Positions 7,213 through 15,642 of a DNA stretch of 64,000 nucleotides are shown piece by piece. The notes beneath the pieces are model-generated. The model saw only the letters and a list, made by a program, of their open reading frames with translations, had not been told where the DNA came from and searched no databases. Numbering within the stretch: position 1 is the first letter of the stretch; each line of letters opens with the position of its first letter. A program made the position numbers and the translations under genes. The stretch is from Ruminococcus sp. (GTDB lineage Bacteria > Bacillota > Clostridia > Oscillospirales > Ruminococcaceae), in NCBI GenBank assembly GCA_017462565.1, contig JAFTQW010000028.1:48564-112563 (forward strand). Reading direction: 5' to 3'.

Positions 7213-9966
7213 TTATATGGGAAGTGAATCAATAAGTTCAAGGCGTAATTTCTGAATAGCAAGAGCATCCTCATTTGTTACGCCGTCTCCGGTATTACAG
7301 CAGTCGGCATTTAACATTCCTTGAGCTGTAATACGGCTTTGCTCAGATCCGTTGATACTATATTTGTCAGGATTTGAAAGCGACTGCATAATAAGGACTG
7401 CATCAGACATATCGACTGTTTTGTCACAGTTTGCATCGCCATAGAAAATTTTTTCCGATGGAGTTGTAGAAGGCTCAGTTCCGTCGGGTTCAATACCCCA
7501 AACAAGTTTGTCATCTGCATAAAGAGTAATTTTCTTGGTAATAGCAGCAGCATCGTTGTCATCCTCAAAGCTTACGAGATCGTCGTAACTGTAATCATTG
7601 GCAGAATCCCAAACAGTATCGTATGTCTCAGGATTCATTTTATTAAGCAGTCCGAATTGATATACACGGCTTCCATAGAAATCACAATTCTGCCATGAGA
7701 TCTCAATGTAATAAGTGCCGTTATCATCATATTTTACAGGTTCCGAAATAAGCGCCTGATTCTTTCCGTCCGTGAAGCTTTTTTCCTGATCGTAGTCGAT
7801 TCTTGTTTCGATAAAGCTGACATCTTCGCCCTTTGCGATCTGCTCGCCAATGTTAAAGTAATATCTTGCTTTGAGATTGCTTTCAAACTTAGGAGGATTG
7901 ACTGTTCTGTTATGAACGACAATTTTTATCTGAAGTCCGGCATCGGTTTCCTGAGCCTTTCCTGCTGAGATGAAAAGACCTGTCGGCAGCGGATTGCCGT
8001 CCGCATCGACCTGATCGTAGCCAACTGCATTTTCAGACATATCAAAATCCGGAATAACATAGTTTTTGTCCTCAAGCTCTTTGCCTTTTGCTCCGTAGAA
8101 ATGGTAAAGACCGGCAAGATCGCCGCAGAATCCGGCATTATAATCGTCCGTAACTTCGTTATAGATGTAGTCCTTTGTTTCATCGTTGTGGAAATCATCA
8201 AGATCAGGACCTCCGACCAATGCACCCCAGAGAGTATGAACCTGTGTTACAGGATCTTCCATGCTCTGTGTTGCAGAACAGTGAGACGATCTGTGATGAG
8301 CCTGCGAAGCAAAATTATTCTCATATCCTACTTCATAAGCGTATCCCATAGGATTATCACCGAGAATGTATTCCATCTGATCTTTTGCCCATTCAGCGAA
8401 GATCATATCGCCGGTTTCTTTTGCATAAACCATTGCCTGAAGTCCGGCAGCAGTATTATAACGAGCGCTTCCATATCCTGCAACAACAGCGTATCCCTCA
8501 GGAGATTTGGCGATAAAGTTTGAACCCTGTTCCGGAAGATCGGGAATATCCTTGGGGTCGATAGTCTGATTCCAGATAAGATCATCCATTCCGAAATATT
8601 TATGAGTAGTAGTAGGAACATAGTAATTTGCAGTTTTGGCAGTTTCAGCGTCCACACCCGACCAGAATTCAAGATTCCAGCGGAAAATATACCAATCACG
8701 GGCAGTATTCGTAACAGGAGCAAGCTTTGCGAAAACTCCGCCCCATACAGTATCCCAGCAGTGAACCCAGATATTCTGCCAGCAGTTTCCGGTATCTGTC
8801 ATAATTCTTTTCAGATATCCAACATAGGGATGTGCGCCCTTATCATTGGTCGTTGTTTCATCAACAGCGATAATATCGTTTATATAGTCGTAATTATCCG
8901 TGCAGTAATAAAGCCATACAGCCGCCCATGCAAGCTCGTCATAATCATAACTGGAGGTATAGAAGCCGCCGTCGTAGCCGAGGCTCGTTGCGGTAGGGGT
9001 TGTTCCCGGTTCCCATTCTTCCGTATGAGTCTGAACTGCAAAATTATAAAGAGCAATTGCATAATCGAGATTTTTCTGAGCGTATTCAGGATCTGTGTCT
9101 TTGAAATTTAGGTAGTTTACTGCAAGTGAAGCGGCAGCTCCGGCACACTGGTCGGAAGCAGGCATTTCAGTTGTTGCAAAATAAGCCGGACGTTTTACTC
9201 CGCATGAAGAAGAAGCAACAAAGGTTCCGTCAACCTGAAGTTCAGGCGGACACCAATAGTTGTGATCGTTATTTCCTTCTCCTACCTGATAGCAGTAAGC
9301 AACAACATTTCCGTCGTCATCGAGGAAGGTTGCTTTCATGAAATAATCGTTTATCCAGCGAAGCTCATCTTCAATGTGCTTCTGAAGTCCTGTTTCTTCA
9401 TAGGCGTCACGGAATTCATAATATCCCCATCCGACGGTTGAAGCAGAGTAGCTTCCCGGCAGACCAAATTTGACGTGATCTCCGGCATCGTGCCATCCAC
9501 CTGTAAGATCAAGAGTTCCGTTTCCGTCCGGATCAAGATATTTTCGGTTTTCGTCTATAAATTCCTGCGACATATTAACTCCGACATAAAGTCCTTCAGC
9601 GGCGCTTGCACCGCCATCGCCCTTGCCGTCATACTCACCTGTACCGCTTCCGTCACCGTCATAATCAGTTTTTCCACTGCCTGTCGTTGGCATAGGAGTC
9701 ATAGGCTGAAGCGGTATCTCCGCATCTTTAATGTGACAATTGCCACGCCATGAATAATAACCATCATCAGCTACTTCATCGCCGCACTTATTTGCATCAT
9801 AAAAACAAAGAGCAAGTTGAAGAGCTTCTGCGAAGTTATCATAATTGTTAGGCTTATCAGGATTAATAACTGCTGCATTTGAAACAGCCGGAACAGTACA
9901 AGAGAGTATCATAGCGGCTGCCGAAATTCCAGCGGCAGTTTTTTTAAGAAATCCTGTATTCTTCAA
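7213..9966 (-). CDS. dockerin-bearing GH9 endoglucanase with CBM3c-like module
   Basis: Secreted cellulase of 917 residues. A signal peptide (1-32) ends VSNA. The GH9 domain spans about 38-640: LTGGWHDAGDHVKF carries the base/nucleophile aspartates, and HHRSSHCS and NEVTDDYNAGF (acid Glu) are the C-terminal catalytic blocks. A CBM3c-like module follows at about 655-825. A C-terminal type I dockerin (about 838-917) has YGDANCDKTVDMSDAV and a second calcium loop. The start is TTG: a stop codon immediately precedes it, and AAAGGAA lies about 10 nt upstream. A Gly/Asp-rich insertion of about 60 residues sits inside the catalytic core. It is 30 bp downstream of yerC and probably co-transcribed. 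Confidence 0.95.
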   Translation of the reverse strand: MKNTGFLKKTAAGISAAAMILSCTVPAVSNAAVINPDKPNNYDNFAEALQLALCFYDANKCGDEVADDGYYSWRGNCHIKDAEIPLQPMTPMPTTGSGKTDYDGDGSGTGEYDGKGDGGASAAEGLYVGVNMSQEFIDENRKYLDPDGNGTLDLTGGWHDAGDHVKFGLPGSYSASTVGWGYYEFRDAYEETGLQKHIEDELRWINDYFMKATFLDDDGNVVAYCYQVGEGNNDHNYWCPPELQVDGTFVASSSCGVKRPAYFATTEMPASDQCAGAAASLAVNYLNFKDTDPEYAQKNLDYAIALYNFAVQTHTEEWEPGTTPTATSLGYDGGFYTSSYDYDELAWAAVWLYYCTDNYDYINDIIAVDETTTNDKGAHPYVGYLKRIMTDTGNCWQNIWVHCWDTVWGGVFAKLAPVTNTARDWYIFRWNLEFWSGVDAETAKTANYYVPTTTHKYFGMDDLIWNQTIDPKDIPDLPEQGSNFIAKSPEGYAVVAGYGSARYNTAAGLQAMVYAKETGDMIFAEWAKDQMEYILGDNPMGYAYEVGYENNFASQAHHRSSHCSATQSMEDPVTQVHTLWGALVGGPDLDDFHNDETKDYIYNEVTDDYNAGFCGDLAGLYHFYGAKGKELEDKNYVIPDFDMSENAVGYDQVDADGNPLPTGLFISAGKAQETDAGLQIKIVVHNRTVNPPKFESNLKARYYFNIGEQIAKGEDVSFIETRIDYDQEKSFTDGKNQALISEPVKYDDNGTYYIEISWQNCDFYGSRVYQFGLLNKMNPETYDTVWDSANDYSYDDLVSFEDDNDAAAITKKITLYADDKLVWGIEPDGTEPSTTPSEKIFYGDANCDKTVDMSDAVLIMQSLSNPDKYSINGSEQSRITAQGMLNADCCNTGDGVTNEDALAIQKLRLELIDSLPI

Positions 9967-9996
9967 TTAAAACATTCCTTTCCCGGATAAATAAAA

Positions 9997-10296
9997 TTAA
10001 TCAGAGCTTTTTTCTGAAAGACGTTTGAAAACGAGTTCATAGCCGTCATTTCCGTCTTTAAGCGAACGATTTACTCTGCTTATCGTAGCCGTACTTGCTC
10101 CTGTTTCAGTCACTATGCTGTTATAAACTCTATGTTCATCGAGAAGCTTAGCCACCTGAAGTCTCTGAGCAAACGATTTTAATTCAATGCTTGTACAGAG
10201 ATCATCAAAAAATTTATAGCAGTCATCAAGTGTTTCGAGTGTAAGAATAGCTTTAAAAAGAGTATCCATGCTTTCAGATTTAATCTTGTCGATCAT
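9997..10296 (-). CDS. yerC: TrpR-like helix-turn-helix regulator, YerC/YecD family
   Basis: 99 residues matching the YerC/YecD relatives of the Trp repressor. The helix-turn-helix region is VYNSIVTETGASTATISRVN, with EIKSFAQRLQ-like spacing seen here as ELKSFAQRLQVAKLL upstream of it. These are presumed DNA-binding dimers of unknown ligand. It is preceded by a promoter and a structured leader RNA of about 160 nt, and followed 30 bp later by the GH9 endoglucanase. The pairing suggests, but does not show, that it regulates cellulase expression or simply shares a transcript. Confidence 0.88.
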   Translation of the reverse strand: MIDKIKSESMDTLFKAILTLETLDDCYKFFDDLCTSIELKSFAQRLQVAKLLDEHRVYNSIVTETGASTATISRVNRSLKDGNDGYELVFKRLSEKSSD

Positions 10297-10335
10297 ATTA
10301 AAACTCCAATCTGCCGTAAGGCTTAATGATTCAAA

Positions 10336-10493
10336 ATAGACCTCTTCGGAAACTAACGTGTACCATATGTCTAAGGGCTTTAGTGATAGGCGAGGATGCC
10401 GACGGCGGGCTTGACGCTCTCCAAGGGGAAAGAAGAAGCATCTTGCTAAAAGACCATAGCGGACGGTGCGTGGTAGTTTCCGAGGATGTCTAA
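10336..10493 (-). ncRNA. structured leader RNA upstream of yerC, class unidentified
   Basis: The two ends of this 158-nt GC-rich block (in AT-rich surroundings) form a near-perfect 17-bp closing helix, containing GGAAACTA paired with TAGTTTCC. Internal helices include GATGC/GCATC. A TTTACT-17-TAAAAT promoter on the minus strand starts transcription about 10 nt before it, and yerC begins 40 nt after it, so it lies in the yerC 5' leader. I compared it by memory with lysine, cobalamin, SAM, TPP, c-di-AMP, M-box, 6S and SRP patterns and found no match. One closing pair is G-U on the plus strand and A-C on the minus, so orientation is not settled. Confidence 0.55.
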
Positions 10494-10509
10494 TAATTTC
10501 ACACTTTAC

Positions 10510-10538
10510 ATTTTAGCACATTATTACATAAAAGTAAA
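10510..10538 (-). promoter_or_regulatory. promoter for the leader RNA-yerC-GH9 transcript
   Basis: On the minus strand TTTACT (10538-10533) and TAAAAT (10515-10510) are separated by 17 nt. The predicted start is near 10503. Confidence 0.6.
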
Positions 10539-10860
10539 GAGAATTTAATAGGAAAAATGAAAAAATAAAAATGTGAACACAGTTTGAATATCTTTGCCTT
10601 AGAGTACATCATAACATAAAATTAACAAAAAGTAAAGGAAAAATTTGAGGAATCACGAAAAATTATTCAATTTATCAAAATATAAATATTTTTTATGTGC
10701 ATTTTAAATAAATTAAAATCAGGTAATATTCATCAGAAATGCAGCAGTTACGGATTTTTAAGCCTTTTCTGCGAATACTTTTCGATGCAGGCTTCTTGCA
10801 GTTGTTTGAGGAGTGTATATTCAAATCTGTTGCATTGGACATAGCAAAAAGGCTCTGCAA
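10539..10860. other. AT-rich intergenic stretch, no gene seen
   Basis: No credible reading frame, RNA-like GC block or promoter was found here beyond the yerC promoter at its left edge. It separates the yerC-GH9 transcript from the DUF2520 operon, both transcribed leftward. Confidence 0.5.
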
Positions 10861-10892
10861 ATAAGACCGAATGCTTTCGCAATCGGTCTTAT
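10861..10892. terminator. hairpin, probable terminator of the DUF2520 operon
   Basis: A 10-bp perfect stem, ATAAGACCGA with TCGGTCTTAT. On the plus side a run of seven T follows 5 nt later; on the minus side a run of five T follows 10 nt later. It lies about 60 bp past the end of the leftward operon, so minus-strand use is likely. Confidence 0.5.
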
Positions 10893-10951
10893 CATAATTT
10901 TTTTATTGCATTATTTTGCGTTTTTACTGAATTTGAGAGTGAGCTATGTTT

Positions 10952-11827
10952 TTACTTTTTCGCCATGTCCTCAGCCAAATCAAATGACAATATTTGTTTC
11001 ATATATTCGTAGTTTGTATCAGGATGTTTTTTCTGTGCAAGCTCTATCAGCTTGAGAGAAATACTTTTATATATTTTCCTGTCTTGTTTATCGTTTATGC
11101 ATTCGAGATGTTTGATAACGGTTGAGGTATCACATCTTTCTACCGGACCGGTAAGCGCTGCAACAGGACCGACTTCAAAAATATTCTTGATATTTTGTAT
11201 TACAAGAGGTCTGAGAGCAATCAGTGTCTCTTCTTCAGTAAATCCGCACTTTTTCAAAAGAGAGATGCTTTCATAAACCAATGCGCATACAAGATTGCTT
11301 GAAACAGCACAAGCAGCATGATACTCTCTCTTAGTCTCACTGGAAATAATTCTGACACGATTACCAATTTTATTGAAAAAGCTTTCCCATTCGTTAAGAT
11401 ACTCAATATCGCCTTCAATGCAGAAAAAAGCGTCGTTTAGTCCTGTATATGAGCTGTATTTATCGCTTACAGGAAAAAGGGGATGTATAGAATAGCCGTA
11501 TGCTCCGTATTCTGATATATCCGGAAAAGTTTCGGATGCGGTCATTGAACCGCTGCAATGGCATATCTGTTTTCCGGATATACTCATGTGTTTTATTGTA
11601 TCGTAAACTTGTTTTATTGTACTGTCAGGAACTGTCAGAAATATAACGCTGCTGTCTTTTATTAGCTCAGATACATTGCTATACTGTTCAGAACCTGTAA
11701 ATTCTGCTGCGTCCTTTGCAGATTCGGATTTTTGACTATAATATCCTATGACGTTAATTCCGTGTGCGGTAAAGTATTTTCCTAATGAAAATCCGACTTT
11801 GCCTGCCCCTATAAATCCTATATTCAT
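10952..11827 (-). CDS. Rossmann-like protein with DUF2520 domain
   Basis: 291 residues. N-terminal MNIGFIGAGKVGFSLGKYF is a dinucleotide-binding Rossmann site, as in ketopantoate reductase-like and F420 oxidoreductase-like proteins. The C-terminal half (EYHAACAVSSNLVCAL onward) matches the helical DUF2520 dimerisation domain. Family members are often called hypothetical oxidoreductases, and the reaction is unknown. The frame opens at 11839, but GGAGG lies 5 nt before the ATG at 11827. It is the last gene of a four-gene leftward operon with YolD-like, VOC and Y-polymerase genes. Confidence 0.85.
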   Translation of the reverse strand: MNIGFIGAGKVGFSLGKYFTAHGINVIGYYSQKSESAKDAAEFTGSEQYSNVSELIKDSSVIFLTVPDSTIKQVYDTIKHMSISGKQICHCSGSMTASETFPDISEYGAYGYSIHPLFPVSDKYSSYTGLNDAFFCIEGDIEYLNEWESFFNKIGNRVRIISSETKREYHAACAVSSNLVCALVYESISLLKKCGFTEEETLIALRPLVIQNIKNIFEVGPVAALTGPVERCDTSTVIKHLECINDKQDRKIYKSISLKLIELAQKKHPDTNYEYMKQILSFDLAEDMAKK

Positions 11828-11869
11828 TAAACCCTCCATTAAAAAATATATTTAAATGACAGATAATAT

Positions 11870-12283
11870 TTATTCCTTGTTAAATTTTATTTGACTTACA
11901 AATTTCACAGGGATATTTGTACCGTCTGTAAATTTCAGTTTTTCTTCCTCTTTATCAAAAAATCTGAAATTTCCTTTATAAGTTACATACGTTCCGCCTG
12001 CTTTTCGATTATCGGGCTTAAAATAAATAATTGTAACCAGCGGATGTTCATATTGCATTTCTATTAACAGCTGAAACGACTTATTCAGTTCATCAAGCCT
12101 GTCATCTGACATAGCCGTAAATTCATCAGTATAGCGTGCCGTTTCGTCAATTTCATCATCAAAACCGGTCAAAGCTGCAAAAGGAGAAAATTGCACTGCC
12201 CGCTCTGTCAGCGGCATAGGTTTATGATTTTTCAATTGATATCTCGGATGCTCAATAATATCTGTATAGTTATAATTATTCAT
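11870..12283 (-). CDS. YolD-like protein
   Basis: 137 residues. The N-terminal half contains RAVQFSPFAALTGFDDEI and DDRLDELNKSFQLL, which fit the YolD-like family. These small proteins are usually encoded next to Y-family polymerases of the UvrX/ImuB kind and may accompany them in translesion synthesis. That matches the context: a Y-family polymerase lies two genes upstream. No catalytic residues are expected. Identification rests on this pattern plus neighbourhood. Confidence 0.8.
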   Translation of the reverse strand: MNNYNYTDIIEHPRYQLKNHKPMPLTERAVQFSPFAALTGFDDEIDETARYTDEFTAMSDDRLDELNKSFQLLIEMQYEHPLVTIIYFKPDNRKAGGTYVTYKGNFRFFDKEEEKLKFTDGTNIPVKFVSQIKFNKE

Positions 12284-12311
12284 TAAAAAACCTCATGTAT
12301 TTTTATTGTAT

Positions 12312-12692
12312 TCACCATTTCTGACAGAAAAATTCAATTTCTTCACCAAGCGGTCCCCTGCAAAATGCGATTCTTGCTTTTAATGATGGATCGCCGCCGA
12401 TTTGTATGTCTTTAGGTTCAACAAAAACCTCATATCCGTCAGATTTTACTTTCTCTGCACAAGCATCTGTATCATCTACAGTAAAAGCAAAATGACGTAT
12501 CGTCCCCTTTTCAAGATCTTCTTTACCATCTTTGAAAATTTCGATCATACCTGCTCCTGTATCAAATAATATGCAGTTGTCACATTCTTTGAAAACCGAA
12601 AGCTTCAGTGTTTCGGTATAGAAAAATTTAACCTTTTGATACTCCTCATCATTTTTGCATTTCATTGAAATATGATGTATTCCTTTGATCAT
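12312..12692 (-). CDS. VOC/glyoxalase-fold protein
   Basis: 126 residues starting MIKGIHHISMKCKND. The frame extends to 12755 inside the polymerase gene, but TAAGGAGGATATC precedes the ATG at 12692, 10 bp after the polymerase stop. The paired beta-alpha-beta-beta-beta modules of the vicinal oxygen chelate fold are visible: a His near residue 6 and Glu in GAGMIEIF, then RHFAFTVDD and EIEFFCQ. Such proteins bind a metal through two His and two Glu. The substrate is unknown, and a lactoylglutathione lyase-like label is only a fold assignment. Confidence 0.85.
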   Translation of the reverse strand: MIKGIHHISMKCKNDEEYQKVKFFYTETLKLSVFKECDNCILFDTGAGMIEIFKDGKEDLEKGTIRHFAFTVDDTDACAEKVKSDGYEVFVEPKDIQIGGDPSLKARIAFCRGPLGEEIEFFCQKW

Positions 12693-12702
12693 GATATCCT
12701 CC

Positions 12703-14178
12703 TTACGCTTTATGACCTCCGACTTGTCTGTTGCGTTCAATAGTAGTAGCTCCATCCTGAAAATTCAACCCTTTTAAAATAGCGTTTTTACCGTATTTAT
12801 CCTTGATAGAGAGCATTGCTTTTTGCAGATTATGCTCACGCTCAAGGGCATTTTTTTCCTGATTACGCTGACGCTCCAATTCCTCAACATCGTCAAACAG
12901 ACTGTACTGCACGATTTCTTCTTTTGCTTCATTTTCCTGAACGACATGATTTGCCACAACATACATTCTGCGAACTAATAAATCCGGATCAACGATTTTA
13001 CTGTACAACTTCATAGCTGCCTGCACGATCAGCTTTGCGGATGAAGTTTGTCTGCCGATATTAATAGAACCATGCGCTTGCTTCGGCACAGTTTTTCCGT
13101 ATCTGTCCGTTTCAAGCTTACCTTTATAGCCTTTTGGTATACCCGTGTGATCATATCCAACCGTCAGAACAATCTGGTCGGTAACAAGTCTTTTACATAC
13201 AAGATCAAGAGCCAGAAGTTCCGTCATTTCACGAACTATTAATTGCCCCTTCTGAAAGTCATATGGACATGACAATACCTGTCCCTGACTGATACTATGA
13301 TTTTCCGGTTTATATGATTTTATCGCAGACATAGGCGTTGGCTCATAACCCCATGCGTGATCGATAAGCAGTTCTGCATTTACTCCGAATATCTTAAAAA
13401 GCTTATCCTCACCGTATTCCGAAAATCTTGCAACGTCGCCCATTGTGAACAGACCTTCCGCCTCAAGCTTTTTTGAAATACCTCGTCCGATTCTCCAGAA
13501 ATCCGTAAGCGGTCGATGATTCCACAGCTTCCTGCGGTAAGACATTTCGTCCAGTTCTGCAATACGAACGCCGTCTTGATCTGCCGGCATTTTCTTTGCA
13601 ACAATATCCATTGCAATTTTGGCAAGATAGAGATTAGTACCAATTCCGGCAGTTGCTGTGATGCCCGTTTCACTAAGAACCTCACGTATCAGCTTCATGG
13701 CAAGCTCATGTGCGGTACATTTGTAGGTTTTCAGATAAGCGGTCACATCAATAAATACCTCGTCAATTGAGTAAACGTGAATATCCTCCGGAGCAATATA
13801 CCTGAGATAAATTTCATATATTTTCGTGCTGATTTCCATATAATGAGCCATTTGAGGCGATGCAATGATAAAATCCAGTTTGAGCGACGGATTTTTATCC
13901 AGTTCTGAAGCCGAAAAGGAGCTTCCTGTAAACGTGTTATACGGTTTGAAGTTCAATCGTTCTTTGTTAACATTTTGAACCTTTTGTATGACCTCGAATA
14001 ATCTCGCTCTGCCCGGAATACCGTATTTTTTCAGTGACGGTGTAACAGCAAGACATATCGTTTTTTCGGTACGGCTTTCATCGGCAACTACAAGATTGGT
14101 ATCCATAGGATCAAGTCCACGGTCTACACATTCAACCGAAGCGTAGAAACTTTTTAAGTCAATACAGATACACTGCAT
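12703..14178 (-). CDS. Y-family DNA polymerase (UmuC/UvrX-like)
   Basis: 491 residues. The N-terminus CIDLKSFYASVE carries the first catalytic Asp and steric-gate region, and SIDEVFIDVTAYL holds the Asp-Glu pair. TAGIGTNLYLAKIAMD is the DNA-binding block of the palm/fingers, and a little-finger domain follows. The C-terminus has an added charged tail (about 415-491) not found in short Pol IV proteins. It is a lesion-bypass polymerase of the group found with YolD, and it heads a leftward operon behind a consensus promoter. No canonical LexA box was seen. Confidence 0.93.
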   Translation of the reverse strand: MQCICIDLKSFYASVECVDRGLDPMDTNLVVADESRTEKTICLAVTPSLKKYGIPGRARLFEVIQKVQNVNKERLNFKPYNTFTGSSFSASELDKNPSLKLDFIIASPQMAHYMEISTKIYEIYLRYIAPEDIHVYSIDEVFIDVTAYLKTYKCTAHELAMKLIREVLSETGITATAGIGTNLYLAKIAMDIVAKKMPADQDGVRIAELDEMSYRRKLWNHRPLTDFWRIGRGISKKLEAEGLFTMGDVARFSEYGEDKLFKIFGVNAELLIDHAWGYEPTPMSAIKSYKPENHSISQGQVLSCPYDFQKGQLIVREMTELLALDLVCKRLVTDQIVLTVGYDHTGIPKGYKGKLETDRYGKTVPKQAHGSINIGRQTSSAKLIVQAAMKLYSKIVDPDLLVRRMYVVANHVVQENEAKEEIVQYSLFDDVEELERQRNQEKNALEREHNLQKAMLSIKDKYGKNAILKGLNFQDGATTIERNRQVGGHKA

Positions 14179-14221
14179 ATTCCGAACCCCTCCGATTGTT
14201 CCAAGAATTTTTTAAGGCAGT

Positions 14222-14242
14222 ACTGCATAATTTTTGTGCAGT
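14222..14242. promoter_or_regulatory. inverted repeat, candidate operator of the polymerase operon
   Basis: ACTGCA and TGCAGT are separated by 9 nt, about 25 bp downstream of the -10 element of the polymerase promoter. A repressor site is possible, but no known regulator consensus matches. Confidence 0.3.
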
Positions 14243-14265
14243 GTTGTTTTAATGTCTCTACTTTA

Positions 14266-14294
14266 ATTATATCATAGCCGTCAGAATGTGTCAA
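14266..14294 (-). promoter_or_regulatory. consensus sigma-A promoter of the polymerase operon
   Basis: The minus strand has TTGACA (14294-14289) and TATAAT (14271-14266) with a 17-nt spacer, about 88 bp before the polymerase start. Confidence 0.85.
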
Positions 14295-14484
14295 TCACTG
14301 ATTTTCAAAGCAGCACCGCACAGAGATTGTGCGTTAGATGCGCAGTCAGATTTTTACATCAAGAAACGCATGGAACTGTCTGAGATCATATGGTCTGGCA
14401 TTCATAAACAATATCGATTTGATTGCAGATACATATACTAATAAATTATTACAAAAGAAAAATAAACAAAATATAAAAAAAGCC

Positions 14485-14513
14485 TTGCAAAAAGTTCAAA
14501 TAAAGGGTATAAT
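14485..14513 (+). promoter_or_regulatory. promoter of the SGNH-like gene
   Basis: TTGCAA (14485-14490) and TATAAT (14508-14513) with a 17-nt spacer, 35 bp before the start codon. Confidence 0.75.
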
Positions 14514-14548
14514 ATATAAAGATAACTTATTTTTACTAAGGAGGACCT

Positions 14549-15415
14549 ATGGCGAAGAAAAGAACAGTTCAGCATATATCAAATAAAAAAAGAGGCAGAC
14601 CAAGGGTGAAGTTTAATTTCGGAGTTCTTGTGGTCATTTTTGTACTTTCCTTTGCCGGATGTTTTGCCTTGTATATGCTTGCGGCAAATTTGAACGATGA
14701 TTTTTTAAATGAAAGCTCTGAAAAAAACGTTGTACAGGAACAGCCCGATGCCGACGGTGAAAATGCAGATGATTCCACTGAAGTCACTTCTGATGAAGCT
14801 CAAAAAACACCGGAACAGCAGGGGAACACGTCAATAGCCAATCCTGTACCGCAATCCGAAGCAGTCGACGTATCTTACCTTGAAAGCTGCTGTCTTATAA
14901 CGGATTCAACACTCATAAGAATGGCAGAGCATACATCTCTTAAAGATGTTATAGGAAGCGAGCAGCTTGGAGCTGCGGTATGCAACGAACAAAAAGTTGA
15001 ATCTACTTACGGAACTGTAACCGTATATCAGACAATGCAGCTTAAAAAACCGACTAATCTTTATATAATGCTTGGAAACGATATCGGAGTATCAAGTGTG
15101 GACGAAATGATAACAGCTTATACAACCCTTGTGAACAGTCTCCATAATTATCTGCCTGATACAAAGATTTATATCATGCAGCTGCCTCCTGTTTACGTCA
15201 ATGGAGAAACGGTTAATAACGATCTTATAAATCAATATAACAGCCGTCTGCTTGATGTGGCAAGAAATACCGGAGTTTATTGCATTGATACAAATACAGC
15301 GCTTAAATCAGCTGAGGGAAATCTTTCGGAAGAATACTGGAATGCTGATACTGGCGAATTGAGCGAGTCGGCATATAAGGCAATAAGCGATTATATAAGA
15401 ACTCATACAGCATAA
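14549..15415 (+). CDS. membrane-anchored SGNH/GDSL-hydrolase-like protein, degenerate active site
   Basis: 288 residues. A basic N-terminus (KKRTVQ, KKRGRPR) is followed by one membrane helix at about 25-46, then an acidic, Gln/Thr-rich linker (55-105) and a C-terminal extracellular domain. In that domain LITDSTL occupies the place of the GDS nucleophile block, LYIMLGNDIG the Asn block, and LSESAYKAISDYI the C-terminal block where a catalytic His normally sits. The His is absent, so it may be a non-catalytic relative of cell-wall or polysaccharide esterases. It has its own promoter and terminator. The fold assignment is moderate. Confidence 0.65.
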   Translation: MAKKRTVQHISNKKRGRPRVKFNFGVLVVIFVLSFAGCFALYMLAANLNDDFLNESSEKNVVQEQPDADGENADDSTEVTSDEAQKTPEQQGNTSIANPVPQSEAVDVSYLESCCLITDSTLIRMAEHTSLKDVIGSEQLGAAVCNEQKVESTYGTVTVYQTMQLKKPTNLYIMLGNDIGVSSVDEMITAYTTLVNSLHNYLPDTKIYIMQLPPVYVNGETVNNDLINQYNSRLLDVARNTGVYCIDTNTALKSAEGNLSEEYWNADTGELSESAYKAISDYIRTHTA

Positions 15416-15438
15416 TTTTAATACACGATTTAAATTCG

Positions 15439-15473
15439 CCCACCACAATATATTGTGGTGGGTCTGCTTTTTC
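15439..15473 (+). terminator. perfect-palindrome terminator after the SGNH-like gene
   Basis: A 12-bp perfect stem (CCCACCACAATA with TATTGTGGTGGG) is followed by TCTGCTTTTTC. Its centre also resembles an NrdR box. Confidence 0.8.
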
Positions 15474-15590
15474 TAAAAGCGTTTTGAAATGACGATATAT
15501 CGCCAAAATCTATTTTTAAAAAGCGGTTTTTAGGCGATAATTGCCAAAAAATGCAATAAAAAGTTTGATTTTTACTGCTTAATTGCACAA

Positions 15591-15619
15591 TTGACAAGCA
15601 GGCATATTTGCATTATACT
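15591..15619 (+). promoter_or_regulatory. promoter of nrdDG
   Basis: TTGACA (15591-15596) and TATACT (15614-15619) with a 17-nt spacer, 56 bp before nrdD. Confidence 0.8.
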
Positions 15620-15642
15620 TATATAAGACGAATGAAACGAGA

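Noticed and set aside
8101-9753. Several plus-strand frames opposite the GH9 gene
   Set aside because: The GH9 protein is full length with all catalytic motifs; the opposite frames show no motif and are rich in Cys, Ile and Arg as expected for shadows.
10336-10493. Known riboswitches (lysine, SAM-I, TPP, cobalamin, M-box, c-di-AMP, c-di-GMP) for the yerC leader
   Set aside because: None of their invariant core sequences could be found on either strand.
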